Shown here: piece by piece, positions 24,480 to 36,758 of the stretch
Layout: each line of letters opens with the position of its first letter
Numbering within the stretch: position 1 is the first letter of the stretch
Assembly: GCF_933775445.1 (NCBI RefSeq)
Contig: NC_065873.1
Span: forward strand, 25,110,001-25,174,000
DNA from: Argentina anserina
Lineage: Eukaryota; Streptophyta; Magnoliopsida; Rosales; Rosaceae
Reading direction: 5' to 3'
Length of the DNA stretch: 64,000 nucleotides
The notes under the pieces: generated by a model
The model's database searches: none
Seen by the model: only the letters and a program-made list of their open reading frames with translations
What the model was told of the DNA's origin: nothing
Program-made: the position numbers and the translations under genes

Positions 24480-25953
24480 AAAGCTTAAGAAGATGAACCT
24501 ATTTTTTTAAGAACGTAAGAAGATGAATTTTTAATGAAATGGAAATCATAATTTATTTTCATTAATCATCTTGTTTGGGACTCTAAAAAATAGAAATGAT
24601 TTTTTTTGGTGAAAATTAAGAAAAAATTTGATTGTTTGAATTTTCCGCTTAATTTTCTATCCAAATATATGTTAATTTAAATTCCCTTGAACATTTCCTT
24701 AGTTTAATTGTTTCTAAAAATAAATTCTCCTTTTTTATAATTTTTTTTATTTTCTTAATTATTACATGTACCTATTTTAGTCATTTAACAAACATGCATG
24801 ATCTCATTTGAATTATTGAATGATAGGAATGTGTATTAAGTGTTTATGGGTGTGTATTTAAAACTTCTCGTGTGTATTATATCTATTCGAGTAAGAGTAC
24901 AAAATAAATGGCCTTATTCCCAGCTATGAATTACGGTTGAATTAAGTCGTGATTTGCAATGGGCAAGTACGCACTACAAAAATTCGTTAACTAAGCAGGC
25001 CACAAAATTGTGAAGTAAACAGTGTAAGCGATCTCAAATCGAGTTTTTTCTGTTTACGTTTGCTTGTCTATTAAAGGCTATTACTATATATAGTTGCATT
25101 ATTGAAGCAAAATATTTTTTTTTATAAAGTTTGTGGATCTTTTAATAGGCAGTTACTGTGTTGTGTTCTTGTGGCCCGATCATTTGAGTTATATTTAGAT
25201 CTATCACACATATATATGTGTTCCACTCCGGTTAATCGTGTCTAGATGTTCCGAGAGTGGCGGATCTAGCGTCTGAAAGTTAAGTGAGTGGAATTTTTTA
25301 ATAAAAAAGGTAAAACTCTTAATGAGTCTAAATGCAATTTGTTTTTGTATGGTATTCATTAAGATTTCAAAAAAGATATAAGATCTGCAAACTAAAATAA
25401 GTATTTTTTCATATAATGAAATTACATGTACAATGACGATCTCTAATAAACTCGAGATGTCAATAACGGTTTGAGTGAGTGAAACTATAAGAAAAGATTA
25501 ATGAGCAAAAAGAGTTTAATCATATCTTGGACTTGAGTGTTTTTTTACAACAAAATTCTCCATAATAATAAAAGAATGGCCTGATCATCTAGGTATTAAA
25601 AACATGTTACCAACATTTATATGACAATGACAAAACAAGAATGATTACCTCAAAGGACACTAGACTAGAGTATATGATGATCATAATACATGAAGATAAT
25701 ATAGAAAAGCATAGATTGGATAATAAAAACTCACATTGGTATGTCTGGGGTTCGAACTGTATCATATTTTTTGCCCAGTGGGAAAATATACATAGCCTTC
25801 CAATTTGTATTCTTGCCCAGCGGTTGTTGGGTGCGCTCTCTCAATTGAGAACCAGGACAGCAACATGAACAAGAAAGCTAAGGTTTCAATTTTATACAGT
25901 ATAATACAAATCAAGCCGATATACATAATCTGCAGTCCAACTACTTTTTCCGA
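24478..25953. other. gene-free stretch
   Basis: AT-rich. Open frames near 25641-26008 overlap one another and match no recognised product. Confidence 0.4.
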
Positions 25954-26561
25954 TCGTCTCGATTCTCAAATGATGTCGTCTGTAATATATTTCATGAAGG
26001 AGAATTGATTAATGGAGTTGAAGTCAATAACCCCAAATGGGAAAGATGAGTTTCTATGCTTACTTGAGACTTAAGATTGTTTAACTTGATGCATACGTAT
26101 TTTAATAAACTAATGCTTCCATGCTGGTCTAGTAAAAAAAGAGAAGATCTGTCACGCATAAAATTGTAGACATAGTATTATGTTTTTTGTTTGAGTGACC
26201 TCAATGTGCATCGTAAATTTAACAAATCACGTTGTTTGACCAAATTTCTTTTGGGTTCGTCTCGATTCTCAAATGATGTCGTCTGTTATATATTTCATGA
26301 AGGAGAGTTGATTAATGGAGTTGAAGTCAATAACCCCAAATGGGAAAGATGAGTTTCTATGCTTACTTGAGACTTAAGATTGTTTAACTTGATGCATACG
26401 TATTTTAATAAACTAATGCTTCCATGCTGGTCTAGTAAAAAAAGAGAAGATTTGTCACGCATAAAATTGTAGACCTATGTATTATGTTTTTTGTTTGAAT
26501 GACCTCAATGTGCATCATAAATTTAGCAAATCACGTTGTTTGACCAAATTTCTTTTGTGTT
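25954..26561. repeat. tandem duplication, two units of about 304 bp
   Basis: The unit beginning CGTCTCGATTCTC at 25954 repeats at 26258 with only a few substitutions and a small indel across about 300 bp, indicating a recent duplication. Non-coding. Confidence 0.85.
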
Positions 26562-28804
26562 CGTTGATGGTGCTAATGTTAATGCTGGACTATTGTGGAC
26601 TTTACGTACCTTAGCGAGCTAGTTTTTTTTTTTTTCAATTTAGTAGACATGGTTGGTGATATTAAACATGCATTTTGAGTATTAATCAAATGATCATTTT
26701 CAACATGCAATTCATTATTGTAGATTTCTTCCACATACTACTGATTTACTAGAGTCGTAGTGTTAATATCGTTGTTAATAGGTGTGTAATATTCAGGAAA
26801 CGTACATGGACTATCAACATAAAAAAATGACCACTTTCGATACTTAATGTGAGGATAGGCAAAATCCTAGAAATTTACATACGCATAAACATAATAGATC
26901 GATATGCATAGAAACCGTAGTAACCAACAATTGCAGCCAGTCAAATTTTATGAGGCTTTCTTTCCTAGTTTCCTAAAGAAAAATCAAATGCTTCCAGAAT
27001 CAAACAAAACAAGATCAATCTAAGGTCGTAGTGCCCGGGTCGATTCACCCCACCCAAAAAAACAAAAAAAGTTCTGCGGCCTGCTGAGTAGATCGTTTTC
27101 AATAATGCATATGCTTGGACACTGCACAGTTAACAAATTAAGTGCATCGATCACTACCTAACCTTCAAGCAGTAATTAAGCTGGTAAGTTTTTTCGATAC
27201 ATGCATGTCCAATAATGGAAGGGCAGATGAGAAATGCTTCACAGTACGTACAGAACGCAGCAGATTCCTTATATCTGCAGCTTTAATTAGTAAATGATCG
27301 ATTCTTAGCCTCGTCATGTACGTCGTCGTATTCATGAAAAGGAAAATGCAAGCGGTTCAAAATCAAAATGATATATATAAATTTCACGGGTTGCATGAGA
27401 ACGTAGAAATGACCGCTTAAATTTAACTGACGGTACTGCATTCATATCTTTACGTGACACTGTAACATTAAAAAGTTACGTCATGTGGTATATGTGACGA
27501 ATATATATAATAATTTATTTACTTCAATTTAACTGTGCGTAATATCTAACATTAGACTCTAGCGAGCTGTTGAGCAACATAAAATAACAAAATCAGCTAC
27601 ATGAAAAGAAGAACACATCAAGGGTCGATCTCAAGCAAGAAGCTGACGATATTTATGAAGTTTAATTTCTACTCTACAGTTGCGCGGGTCCAACTACTTT
27701 AAGAAGGTTCCAATTTTCAAATGACGTCTTATTCAGTTAACTAAAATAATAAGAGTTAATTAAAATAGCTGTACACGTACAATGACCCCAAAACGGGAAA
27801 CTGATTTAGATCACTCATCACCAAAATTGTGATTTTACTAGTAGCTATATGGGACTACCTGCTTTCATTTCCTAGAGAGAAGAACCGTCACGCCATCGTC
27901 GCCATGAATATGATTATAGGTCTATCTATATTTCTCCTATTTGAATTGCTAAATTGGTATCCTTCCAGCTAACTTCAATGTAAAATGTATGTGTTAATTC
28001 CTCATTAACACACGCATCTGCAATGTAGTACGTTCTTAGTATGTCGATGCTGATGCCGGGATTCTTTAGCGAAATACCAATGGACAAGTTGTATGCTAGT
28101 TAATTAATTGCCTGGCCCGGCCATCTCGTGCTGTTCGGCATACATCTCATCATATTCGACAGTATGTTCTTCTTTTCTATCTTTTTAAGACGAGAATTTA
28201 AAGACCTCTGATTAGTCTGATAAGTCCATTTCCATGGTTAAATCACTTAAATGTCAGTTTGTGGGATTCATTTTGGTCGTACTTGAGAAATTTTACTGAT
28301 TGCCTAACTGCAAATTAAGGTTAGACACTTGGATCTGCTAGCCAAGTAGCGAATCAATTTTACTACTATATTAACTCAGCGGATGCAAAAGAAAGTGTGT
28401 CTAGTTCCTTCGGCCTTCCAAAAAAAAAAAACAAAGTGTATACAGTGCTAAAATAAACGTAACCTTGTTTTATTTTTATTTTTATGGTAATAACTTCAAA
28501 TGGACGAACTGTGTGTTTATATGCGCGCACGTAGAACGTAGGTCAATTCATCTCTGAGCTCAATTTTCACTGTCCAACACTAAGATCGTGAACGAACACA
28601 AAAGCTAGAGGGAAATAAATGGAATAGCCTAAAGATTTTGCATGAGGAAGCTATAATATTGCAAACGGGATGCTTGAATGCTTCTGGCAGCTGCTGATTG
28701 GTAACCACACAACAGTCCCAACTATCCATCACCGACTACCTAGTTCTGATGAGTATGTCAAAATAATCGGAAACGAATCCATTGGTTTTACTGTCGATCG
28801 CGAA
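26562..28804. other. gene-free stretch with a deleted MITE copy
   Basis: At about 27450-27516 the ends of the MITE family at 4.9/8.7/9.1 kb occur with the middle deleted (ACGTGACACTGT joined to AACATTAAAAAG, then GACGAATATATATAATAATTT). The rest shows CGATCG-rich AT-rich sequence and no gene. Confidence 0.45.
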
Positions 28805-29443
28805 CACTACAACAACACCCTTTTTCGATCACGGATTTCCGACTAATGCTTTTTTTTTGTCAGTAATAATTGTATTTTCGACCATATACACTTCTCCATC
28901 AGAAATACAATTTTTGGTCGGATTTTATTTCCGACGAGTTGGCAATTCGTCAGTAATTTGGTCAGAAATAAATAAATTCGACCAGATTTATGTTTGGTCA
29001 GAAAGTCATCAGAAAAAAGTATTTTTTATTAGCCTCTGTTTGATCAGATAGTCGTCGGAAATTAATAAAAAATTGGCGCCAAAAATTCCAACCATTTTCT
29101 ACATACAAGATTTATGTTGCGTCAGAAAAAAAAGGTGATTGTTTCGATAATATTCTATTTAGTCGGAATATAGTAATAAGAAGCATTTTAGATCATATTT
29201 AGTCAGGTAGTCGTCGGAAAAATACGTAGTTATTTTTAATATGAGTTTTTTATTCAACTAAAAGTGGTCACATGACATAGTTACTAAATTGATTAGTAAG
29301 GACTAGCAATTTGCCATTATAATGTTATTAATACATTTGATAAAAGTAAGTTTTTGTTTCCGGGCATGAATTAATATATTTAATTAGCTAAGTCCTCAAG
29401 TTTATTCATCTTTAATCGAAATACATTAATTTGTATTCGTTTT

Positions 29444-29476
<33 letters not shown>

Positions 29477-30753
29477 ATTTGAAAAGAATAATAACTTCTC
29501 CCTAAAACCTCACCCTACTAGGCTACTACTTTCCTTTTTAAATCAAAATCTCCCCACTACTTAACCAATTCTTTTCCTTTCTCTCCCTCACTTCCGATCC
29601 CCACCCAACATTTCTCTTTCTCAAACCTCTCGATATGTTCTCATCTTAGAATTAAACTTCAAACTCTCGTTCACTTTCCTTAGGAAAACGCAACAAGATG
29701 GTTGTGCATGATGACTGTAATTAAGTTGAAGGGCAGCATCATTCATTACTTGATGATTGATGTTTATAGTACGTTTACCAGTCATAACTTTATTTCATTT
29801 TCATAATGTATTTGTCTCTAACTATGATGCATTATTATTGTGATGAAGGTAAGAAGTGGGAAATCCGTTAGAAGGTCCCTGACATATAAGGGTGAGAAGG
29901 TAGATGATTTACTCATTTGGTATATGAGGGTTGGTATATGTGATTAAAACCCCTGCTAATTAATAAGGCATTTGGTATTGCAGTGTGGAGAAGAAGAATG
30001 CGATTGGCCATTGTTGAATCAACATGAGGAGGTTAGGAGGAGGATAATATTACACGAGTTGCTAGAGTAGGGGTTGGAACGTGATAACCTTCATGACATA
30101 CCCGTGGATGTGCAGGCGTGCAATATTTTTTATAAACTTGTACAGTAATGCACTTTGCATTGGCTAGAAGAATTGATGATAGGAAGAAGAATGAAAGCAT
30201 GCATAATAGGCATGTGGAAACAACTTAGAGGTTGAGAATAAAAAAAAGCAATATATATATATATATATATATATTCAAGGACATTGAAATAATTAAAATG
30301 ATCAAATAATGTAATTGATATATTTGACCCAAGTTAAACAAAATTAAACTATTATAAAAAAAAGTTCGACAAGCAATGAGTCGAAATTCAGTCATCGAAA
30401 ATAAAAACTCCAACCATATACCGACGAGATATATTGACAGGAAAAGTAGTCTTTCCGACAATATGAAACTCATTTCTGACGAGTAATTTGGTCGTAAATG
30501 ATATTATTCCCAACCATTTTCCGACGAGGGTTTTTTGGTTGAAATAGTGACATTTCCGACGGAGTTTCCGACGGTAATTTTAGTCGTAAATGACTATTAT
30601 TTCCGACCAAGATGGTCGAAAAAGAGCATTTATGACCGAGGTAGTACCGACCGAGCTCGACCAGATTTATTTGGTCGGAAAGAGTATTCACGACCAAATG
30701 AGTGTTTTTTTCAACTATTTCTAGGGTCGGAAATCATGTTTTGTGTCGTAGTG
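28805..30753. mobile_element. non-autonomous CACTA (En/Spm-type) transposon, 1949 bp
   Basis: The left end is CACTACAACAACACC and the right end, reverse-complemented, is CACTACGACACAAAAC. A perfect 3-bp target duplication GAA lies at 28802-28804 and 30754-30756. The subterminal 250 bp on each side are packed with TTCCGAC/GTCGGAA words in both orientations, the usual CACTA transposase-binding arrays. The interior has no transposase frame. It holds a (CT)n run at 29446-29474, a C/T-rich stretch, an AT run at about 30250-30274, and 29.7-30.2 kb sequence that looks like decayed captured or transposase-derived exons (not identified). Confidence 0.9.
29446..29474. repeat. (CT)n microsatellite inside the CACTA element
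   Basis: About 14 CT units, followed by a pyrimidine-rich stretch that resembles a transcript leader. Confidence 0.9.
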
Positions 30754-31184
30754 GAACCACACCATCTTCGCACGGCCATGCTCGTCTTAAGACAACTTAT
30801 TTCATACAAAAACAACCAGATGACTCCAGCAGGGCTTCTTTCCTAGCTCTAGATAAGCTAGTTCGAAGTTACCAGAAGAATTAAGAACCCAACCATCGGT
30901 GAACCTATGTTTGATCCCAATGTCGTCCACCAAACAGATTGTTGTTAAACCTTTGGGAGGTTTTAGTATTGTCTTTCAAACTATGTGTATTAATTATTTC
31001 CATTTCCTGAAGGTTACTGTTTGTATTATGAAGAGCCTCCTAATTATTGGGTTTCCTGTTATGTGAAGGAGAAAGCCAGCAGCCAGCTGGTTGCTATAAC
31101 GTGCAGTATAACCTATTACATTTCCATATAGAAAACAGAAAGATTTTCCACTTCCTAACTAGAGTCGGAGAGAATTGTAATTAA

Positions 31185-31193
31185 CCACTATAT
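31185..31193 (+). promoter_or_regulatory. TATA box of the MADS-like gene
   Basis: CTATATATG about 85 bp upstream of the ATG at 31275, in a typical position for a leader of about 50 nt. Confidence 0.45.
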
Positions 31194-31274
31194 ATGTATA
31201 TCCCAGGCCCTAGCAAAATATAGCCACGCAATTAATAAGCTTTATTCTGCTCCCATTGAAGAGATTACTGATCA

Positions 31275-31754
31275 ATGGCTCCCAGGAATCCCAAGCATTC
31301 ATCTGTGAACAAGCTCCTTGCCGAAAACAACGAGTATATGAAAGTAGCCAAAAAGGCTACAAAATGTCATAAGCTCAAAAACAAGGTCTGGGAGCTTTCA
31401 GTATTGTGTGATGTTATTGTGTCTTTAATTGTTATTGGACCTGATGGAAAAGTATCGAAGGAAAACCTAGAAGAGGTGAAATCAATTCTGAGGGAGTACT
31501 GGCTGAAAAAGCGACTCCACTGCACCGGTCTCTTGGAAGTTGTTCTTGAAGAAATCAAGAAGAGGACTGTGGATATTGACCGCAACTGGGTGCCGTCGGA
31601 GGAGTTACGGGATATGTGGAATAGCCTAGAGTCCCAGCTAGAAGCAGTGATCAAGAAGACTTGCGGAAAGGTTAGGGATAACAGGACTATTGGTGATATG
31701 AGAAAATCGATGATGCAGATTGATCAATCATTCTTAGATTCATATGTACAATGA
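31275..31754 (+). CDS. MADS-box-like protein, type I, truncated or divergent DNA-binding domain
   Basis: Single exon, 159 residues. Residues about 20-62 align by eye to the second part of a MADS domain: KATKCHKLKNKVWELSVLCD, then LIVIGPDGK, compared with the family pattern of KKRKxGLxKKxxELSxLCDV followed by a hydrophobic strand. The N-terminal basic helix that normally starts near residue 1-15 is replaced by an unrelated stretch, and basic residues in the helix are partly lost. The absence of introns and of a K-box fits type I (M-alpha/M-gamma) genes, which in plants act mostly in the female gametophyte and endosperm. DNA binding may be weakened, so it could be a decaying paralogue. The start is the first ATG after a TATA box. 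Its left neighbour is the CACTA element, 520 bp away. Confidence 0.6.
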   Translation: MAPRNPKHSSVNKLLAENNEYMKVAKKATKCHKLKNKVWELSVLCDVIVSLIVIGPDGKVSKENLEEVKSILREYWLKKRLHCTGLLEVVLEEIKKRTVDIDRNWVPSEELRDMWNSLESQLEAVIKKTCGKVRDNRTIGDMRKSMMQIDQSFLDSYVQ

Positions 31755-32632
31755 ATTCATAGAATACATCCAATTCTGATGGTGCTTTTCCTCCGTTTTG
31801 AAGGGCAGTTTAAATTCTGATGAAGCCGATCAATCACTGGATGTAATCATATGAAATTGCCATTTTTTAATATTCACGTAAATTGTACTCTCATATTTTG
31901 ATCAGAAAATTCTATAATGAGTTCGGTGTGAGTCCGCTCACACTTTCAATAAAGTATTTATGCTACTAGACTAAATGGTACTACCAACTCTCACGCATTA
32001 GTTTTTTTAATGTGTTGATGAATAATTACAATATTTAATTCGTTGTAGCCTGTAGAGAGTTCCATATGATGTGTGACGAACAACCTTCTCACTAATTAAA
32101 AAGAGTGATCTTGAGGGAGTTGTGAATTTAGTAATCAGTTATGAATTTGGACTACTAACATCTCATCTATAATGGCTTCCAACTTCGAAAATAGACAGCC
32201 CCTAGGCTTAAACATTGATATATTTCCTTCTATTCTATGTATATATTTTCCAAGTAAATTCAGGCAACACATATTTCAGCCAATAACGCACTTTTGTTTT
32301 CTCCTTTTTAAATTTAAGTAGAGGAAGATTCACAATTTGCATATATATATATATATATATATTGATGCATCTAACAAATTGCATCCATGAAAGTATCTCT
32401 CTCAAGAAAGAACAAAAAAAAAAAACCATAGGCCCAAACAAGGTTTTCTTGTCACACATTTCACCGCCAACTGGAGGGAAACTTCTGCGTGGGCTTCGAA
32501 AGCGAGTCCAATATATATACGCTTTCGCACAAAAGAAACCGAAAATCAACGAAATTCCATCGCTATCCCTCGTCAACAAACAACTTTGATCATCCGAAAA
32601 CACCTCCGACGACCCACCGATCCGACTCGGCC
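31755..32632. other. intergenic, promoter of the DWNN ligase
   Basis: Holds the 3' flank of the MADS-like gene, an AT run (about 32340-32361) and the upstream region of the E3 ligase gene. The overlapping open frames here are not convincing proteins. Confidence 0.45.
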
Positions 32633-35600
32633 ATGGCGGTCCAATTCAAGTACCGAAGCTCTGAAAAATTCGACTCCGTCGACCTCGAAGGTCGGGCCTC
32701 AATCTCCGTTCGCGATCTCAAAGCCAAAATCATCCGCCACTGCCACCTCAACATCTGTCAAGATTCCGATCTCGTCTTCTCCAACGCCTCAACCGGTCAA
32801 GGTCAACCCTCCCTCCCCTTTCCTCCTTGTTAATATCATCTTCGTTTCTCTGTTTTAGGGATTGGCAATTGAGACATAATTTACTGCTTGGTAATTTCTT
32901 AGGGTTTATGCAGACGGTTGTATGAATATGTGTTGATACTCTTTTCCTCCGGAATTGATTTTCAGATTATAGAAACGAGAACATCCAAATTCCGAGCGGC
33001 TCGGCCGTGATTATCAAGAGAGTTCCGGCAGGGTCAGCACATGTGGATATGTAAGATTTCTGTAACTGTGATATGCTTAGAGGTTTAATTGTTGGTAATT
33101 TTTTTTAACTGTTCTGGTTTTAACTGATATAAGACTATGGTGACAGGCCTAACTTCAACTGCAAGGACTCTGGGAACCCACCGGTGTGTTTTTTTTTTAA
33201 CTTTGAAAGCTTGCATTTTAGAGCAGTGTTTCCGGATTGTGTTTACTCACATTTGAAGCTGTATAGTACTTACTATTTGGTATGACATTTGTTTTGTAGA
33301 ATGTTGAGACGATTGACTTTGATGACTTTGGGGTTGATGTCTATCCTGTTCCAGAGGCGACCGTCTTTTGTTCTGGTTTGGATGCAGACAAGGATGCTTG
33401 CAGTCCGGGATATGAAGGCATTCCAAGGTATAAATGCTTGATTTCATCTGTAAGATTTTCAATGCATTTATTCTTTGGTACCAAAAGAACACTTACTTTC
33501 ATTTTTGTTGAAATGTGCAAGTAGATGTTTGGAGCCAGCAGGAGGTTGTCACGAAACAAGTGGGATAATTGATGCTATTCCTGGTAGTATGTTATTTCTG
33601 TGTATCAGATTTTTGACTTTCTGTTAATGGGTTTGGTCTATGCTAACCAGTTACCACACATTTTATATAGGTCATTCACATGGTGAAGCTGAACAAACCA
33701 TACCACAGCCAAAGTCAAAGCCTGGGGTTCAAGAAGACTTTAATTTGGAAAAGTAGGATATCCAGTAGCTGCATCAATCTTTCTTATCTTGTCGTTCAGT
33801 CTCAAGGACCTAATATATTTACTTTTGTTACATGAAGGATTAATCGTGACCCCGTAGATGCAAAAAATGCTGGCATGCCATCGGAGATGAAATGTTCTTT
33901 ATGCGACTTGATTTTCAAGGAGGCTGTGATGATACCCTGCTGCCAGCACAGTTTTTGTGAGAAATGTATGTTTACAGTTTGTTTGTTTCTTTTGTTCTGA
34001 GAAAGTACCGCATATTTTCTCCTTTTCTTAGGATTAATATGTCAAGTGTCCACGTTTCTTGGTTCAGGCATTCATCAAATGTTGCTTGAGAAGGCAAGCT
34101 GTCCCATGTGTTTTTCAACCAAGTGCAGAATTGAGGATCTGCTACCAAATATATCTCTTAGGCAAGCAATAGAGCATTTCCAAGAGTCTCAAAATTTTAT
34201 CACTATTCCAGATAACGCCTTTTGCCAATATGCTCCAGGTAGGAGTTTTATATCGGTACTCTTTCTAAACTTCTTCAATTCAATCTTATGCCTAACTGGT
34301 CTATTATAACAGATGGAGAATCGGGGATCCAGGCAAAAGATGTCTCTTGTGGTGGTAGTATCCTTCAAAGGGAGTCAAAGTTGCCTCACTCTCCTGAAAC
34401 AGGGTTTGGATCTAATAATTGCTTAGGAGAGTCTGCTTGTTACTCACCATTCAGAAATGATGCACCGTATCATTTTGGTCCAATAGTCACACAAAAAATT
34501 CCCTCGTTCTCGCACAAGAACAATCAATTTGATGGAGAGAGATATGTTTCTACTCATGTGGCTCCATATGGCTCGGCAGCTTTTGATGATTTCCAAGGGG
34601 CAAGCAAGCCTTTACCTGAGAAAGGTATCATTTTTTTTTAAAATTATGTTTCTCATTTGTTCGCTTTCTAAATGTTATCATTAATGTATATTTGAAAAGC
34701 CACTTACATTTATTGTATTGAAATCTGCTTACGGAAGTAGACTGCCAGCATGACCTTTAGCTGTACCAATGAAGCTTGTATCATTGGCACCTCAATATTT
34801 AAATCTTGATCTGTTCTTTTGTGATGTTATCCCAGCTGAACCTGTAATGAAGAAAAAGGGCCCACCTTGGGTTTTCACTGCAGGTAGTATCTAACTTTGG
34901 TACTTGTTGACTTGCGAGAACTACACTTTAAATTGACTTACCTTTTAAAAACCATGCTACTTTTCAGGTGGTGGAAAACGTTTTTTGGAGTGTGGAAGGA
35001 ATAGAAAGGTAAAATATGTAAAAATGAAACATGCGAATTTCTGTGTTTTTTTTGTTGGGGGGGGGGGGGGGGGGAGAATTCTCTTGACATGTTTTAATGA
35101 TATCAGGGGGATCGTGCTTGTTATATGTGTGGCTCCCCAGACCATTTAATAAGAGAATGTCCAGTTGCTACCAGTTCACAGCATATGCTTCATTCAGGTA
35201 TGGAATTGATGGCTTCTTTTTTGTTTTTTTAAAATGCTATTAATTTTTCATCTGATGCTTACATATTTGTGAATCAGGAAATGCAATCTTTCCAGGAGCT
35301 ATGCCAGCAGCTTTGCCAGGTTATGTGCCACTGTACTGGGATGTGGCTCCATTGCCTTATACCCCATCTTTTAGATATCCATACGGAAATCAGGGAATGA
35401 CAGCTTTTGATGCCATGTTAATTCCTCCTGCTCCTTTTTCTGTTCATCCATACATGCACATGCCGTCCATGTATAGAGCTCCCGGCTTTGGGTAGGTTTC
35501 CTTATTTGTTGATCTCTTTATGTGATATACAAGTATATAAGATTACATTGCACTATAATGATTTTGATCATCTTGCAGTGGATATATGGGGATGGGAGGT

Positions 35601-36758
35601 GTAACACCTCTTCCCGAAGCTAGTGAAGACTGTGATATAGGTCGTTCAGACTTTCCAGATCCTGAAGGTCAAGAAAAGAGGAGAAAACTTTCAAATGTGA
35701 ATTTAAGGAGGTACGTTATACAATGATTCTGCTGGTGTTCTGTGGTGGAGTAGCACATATTCCTGTTTTTGTTTTCTTTGCTGGTCTCTAAAGTGAATCT
35801 GCATATATCAATGGTTTTTTTTGCTGTTAAAACTATCTATTTATCAATAACACACACAAATTAAAACACATGAAATATATTGAAGTTAATGGTGGACTCC
35901 TGCCTTTTCAAATTAAACTGCCATTGGTCCATGCATATTTCCGGTCGTATTTTGGATCTGAACTGATATTGTTAGTTTTGTTTATCACATTATTAATGGC
36001 TAATTTATATGAGTGTATTTGCCTGGACCAGGGATCAATCTTGTGATGACGATGAAGGCCGGAAGAGGCAACAATATAATGGGACTGCAAGATTGCGAGA
36101 GCGTGAATATTATGTTAACATGGAACAGAGTGTAAACTACTCCAGCGACGGCTCTACTAGAAGGTCCCCAAGACAAGATCACCATTGTAATGAGATACAT
36201 GATGATCACATAGTTTTGGTTGATGATCATCAGAAGACTTCTCGTTTGGTGGTTGGTCATAGGGAAGGAAAACTGTATAATAGCACTGAGAAATTAAGTT
36301 CAGAAACGGATGATATGCCGGGTATCTCCAGTGGGCACAGTGAAGAGAAGCACAAACATTATTATAGAAGTTTGAGAAGGAAAAATGAAATAAGAGAGCA
36401 GTATGACAGTGATAAACACAAACACGATCACATAAGCTCCAGATATCAGAAGGAAAGAAGAGAGCAGTGTTGTAGTGATTCTAGTCGGAGTCATCATCAA
36501 TATATTAGTGAGAAAGATGATAAGAGAAAGAGAAATCAGCATGATTTCAAAAGGCAGAAACATCACAGTAATTCGGGATCTGGTTTAGGACACAGTATTT
36601 CCAGTGATAAGAGGAGCAGTCACGATTCTAAAAAATCTGAGCACAAATCTAAGTCTAGTGCTGATGAGCGGGGTCATGACAGGTGGAAAATGGTTAGTGG
36701 GTCAGATGAAGATCAGATAGAAGATTATCGGTATTGTAAACGGAAAAGGGTAAAATGA
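32633..36758 (+). CDS. DWNN-RING-zinc knuckle E3 ubiquitin ligase (RBBP6/PQT3-like)
   Basis: Fifteen exons keep one frame: 32633-32801, 32966-33050, 33147-33183, 33300-33427, 33525-33583, 33671-33752, 33838-33965, 34068-34238, 34313-34624, 34836-34883, 34968-35008, 35107-35197, 35278-35491, 35579-35710, 36032-36758. The product has 807 residues. Domains in order are an N-terminal DWNN ubiquitin-like fold (about 2-78), a RING finger with C206, C209, C222, H224, C227, C230, C241 and C244, a CCHC zinc knuckle (C425, C428, H433, C438), a Pro/Tyr-rich middle, and a basic Ser/Asp/His-rich tail (about 570-807). The family order is usually DWNN-knuckle-RING; here the RING comes first, as in the plant PQT3 class. 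Known relatives are nuclear E3 ligases; Arabidopsis PQT3 is a negative regulator of oxidative-stress tolerance. Substrates cannot be read from sequence. Intron 11 contains a long G run. Confidence 0.93.

Noticed and set aside
28381..28440. possible further LINE tail at an A run near 28420
   Set aside because: The flanking similarity (about 7 bp around AAAGTGT) is too short to count as a target duplication.
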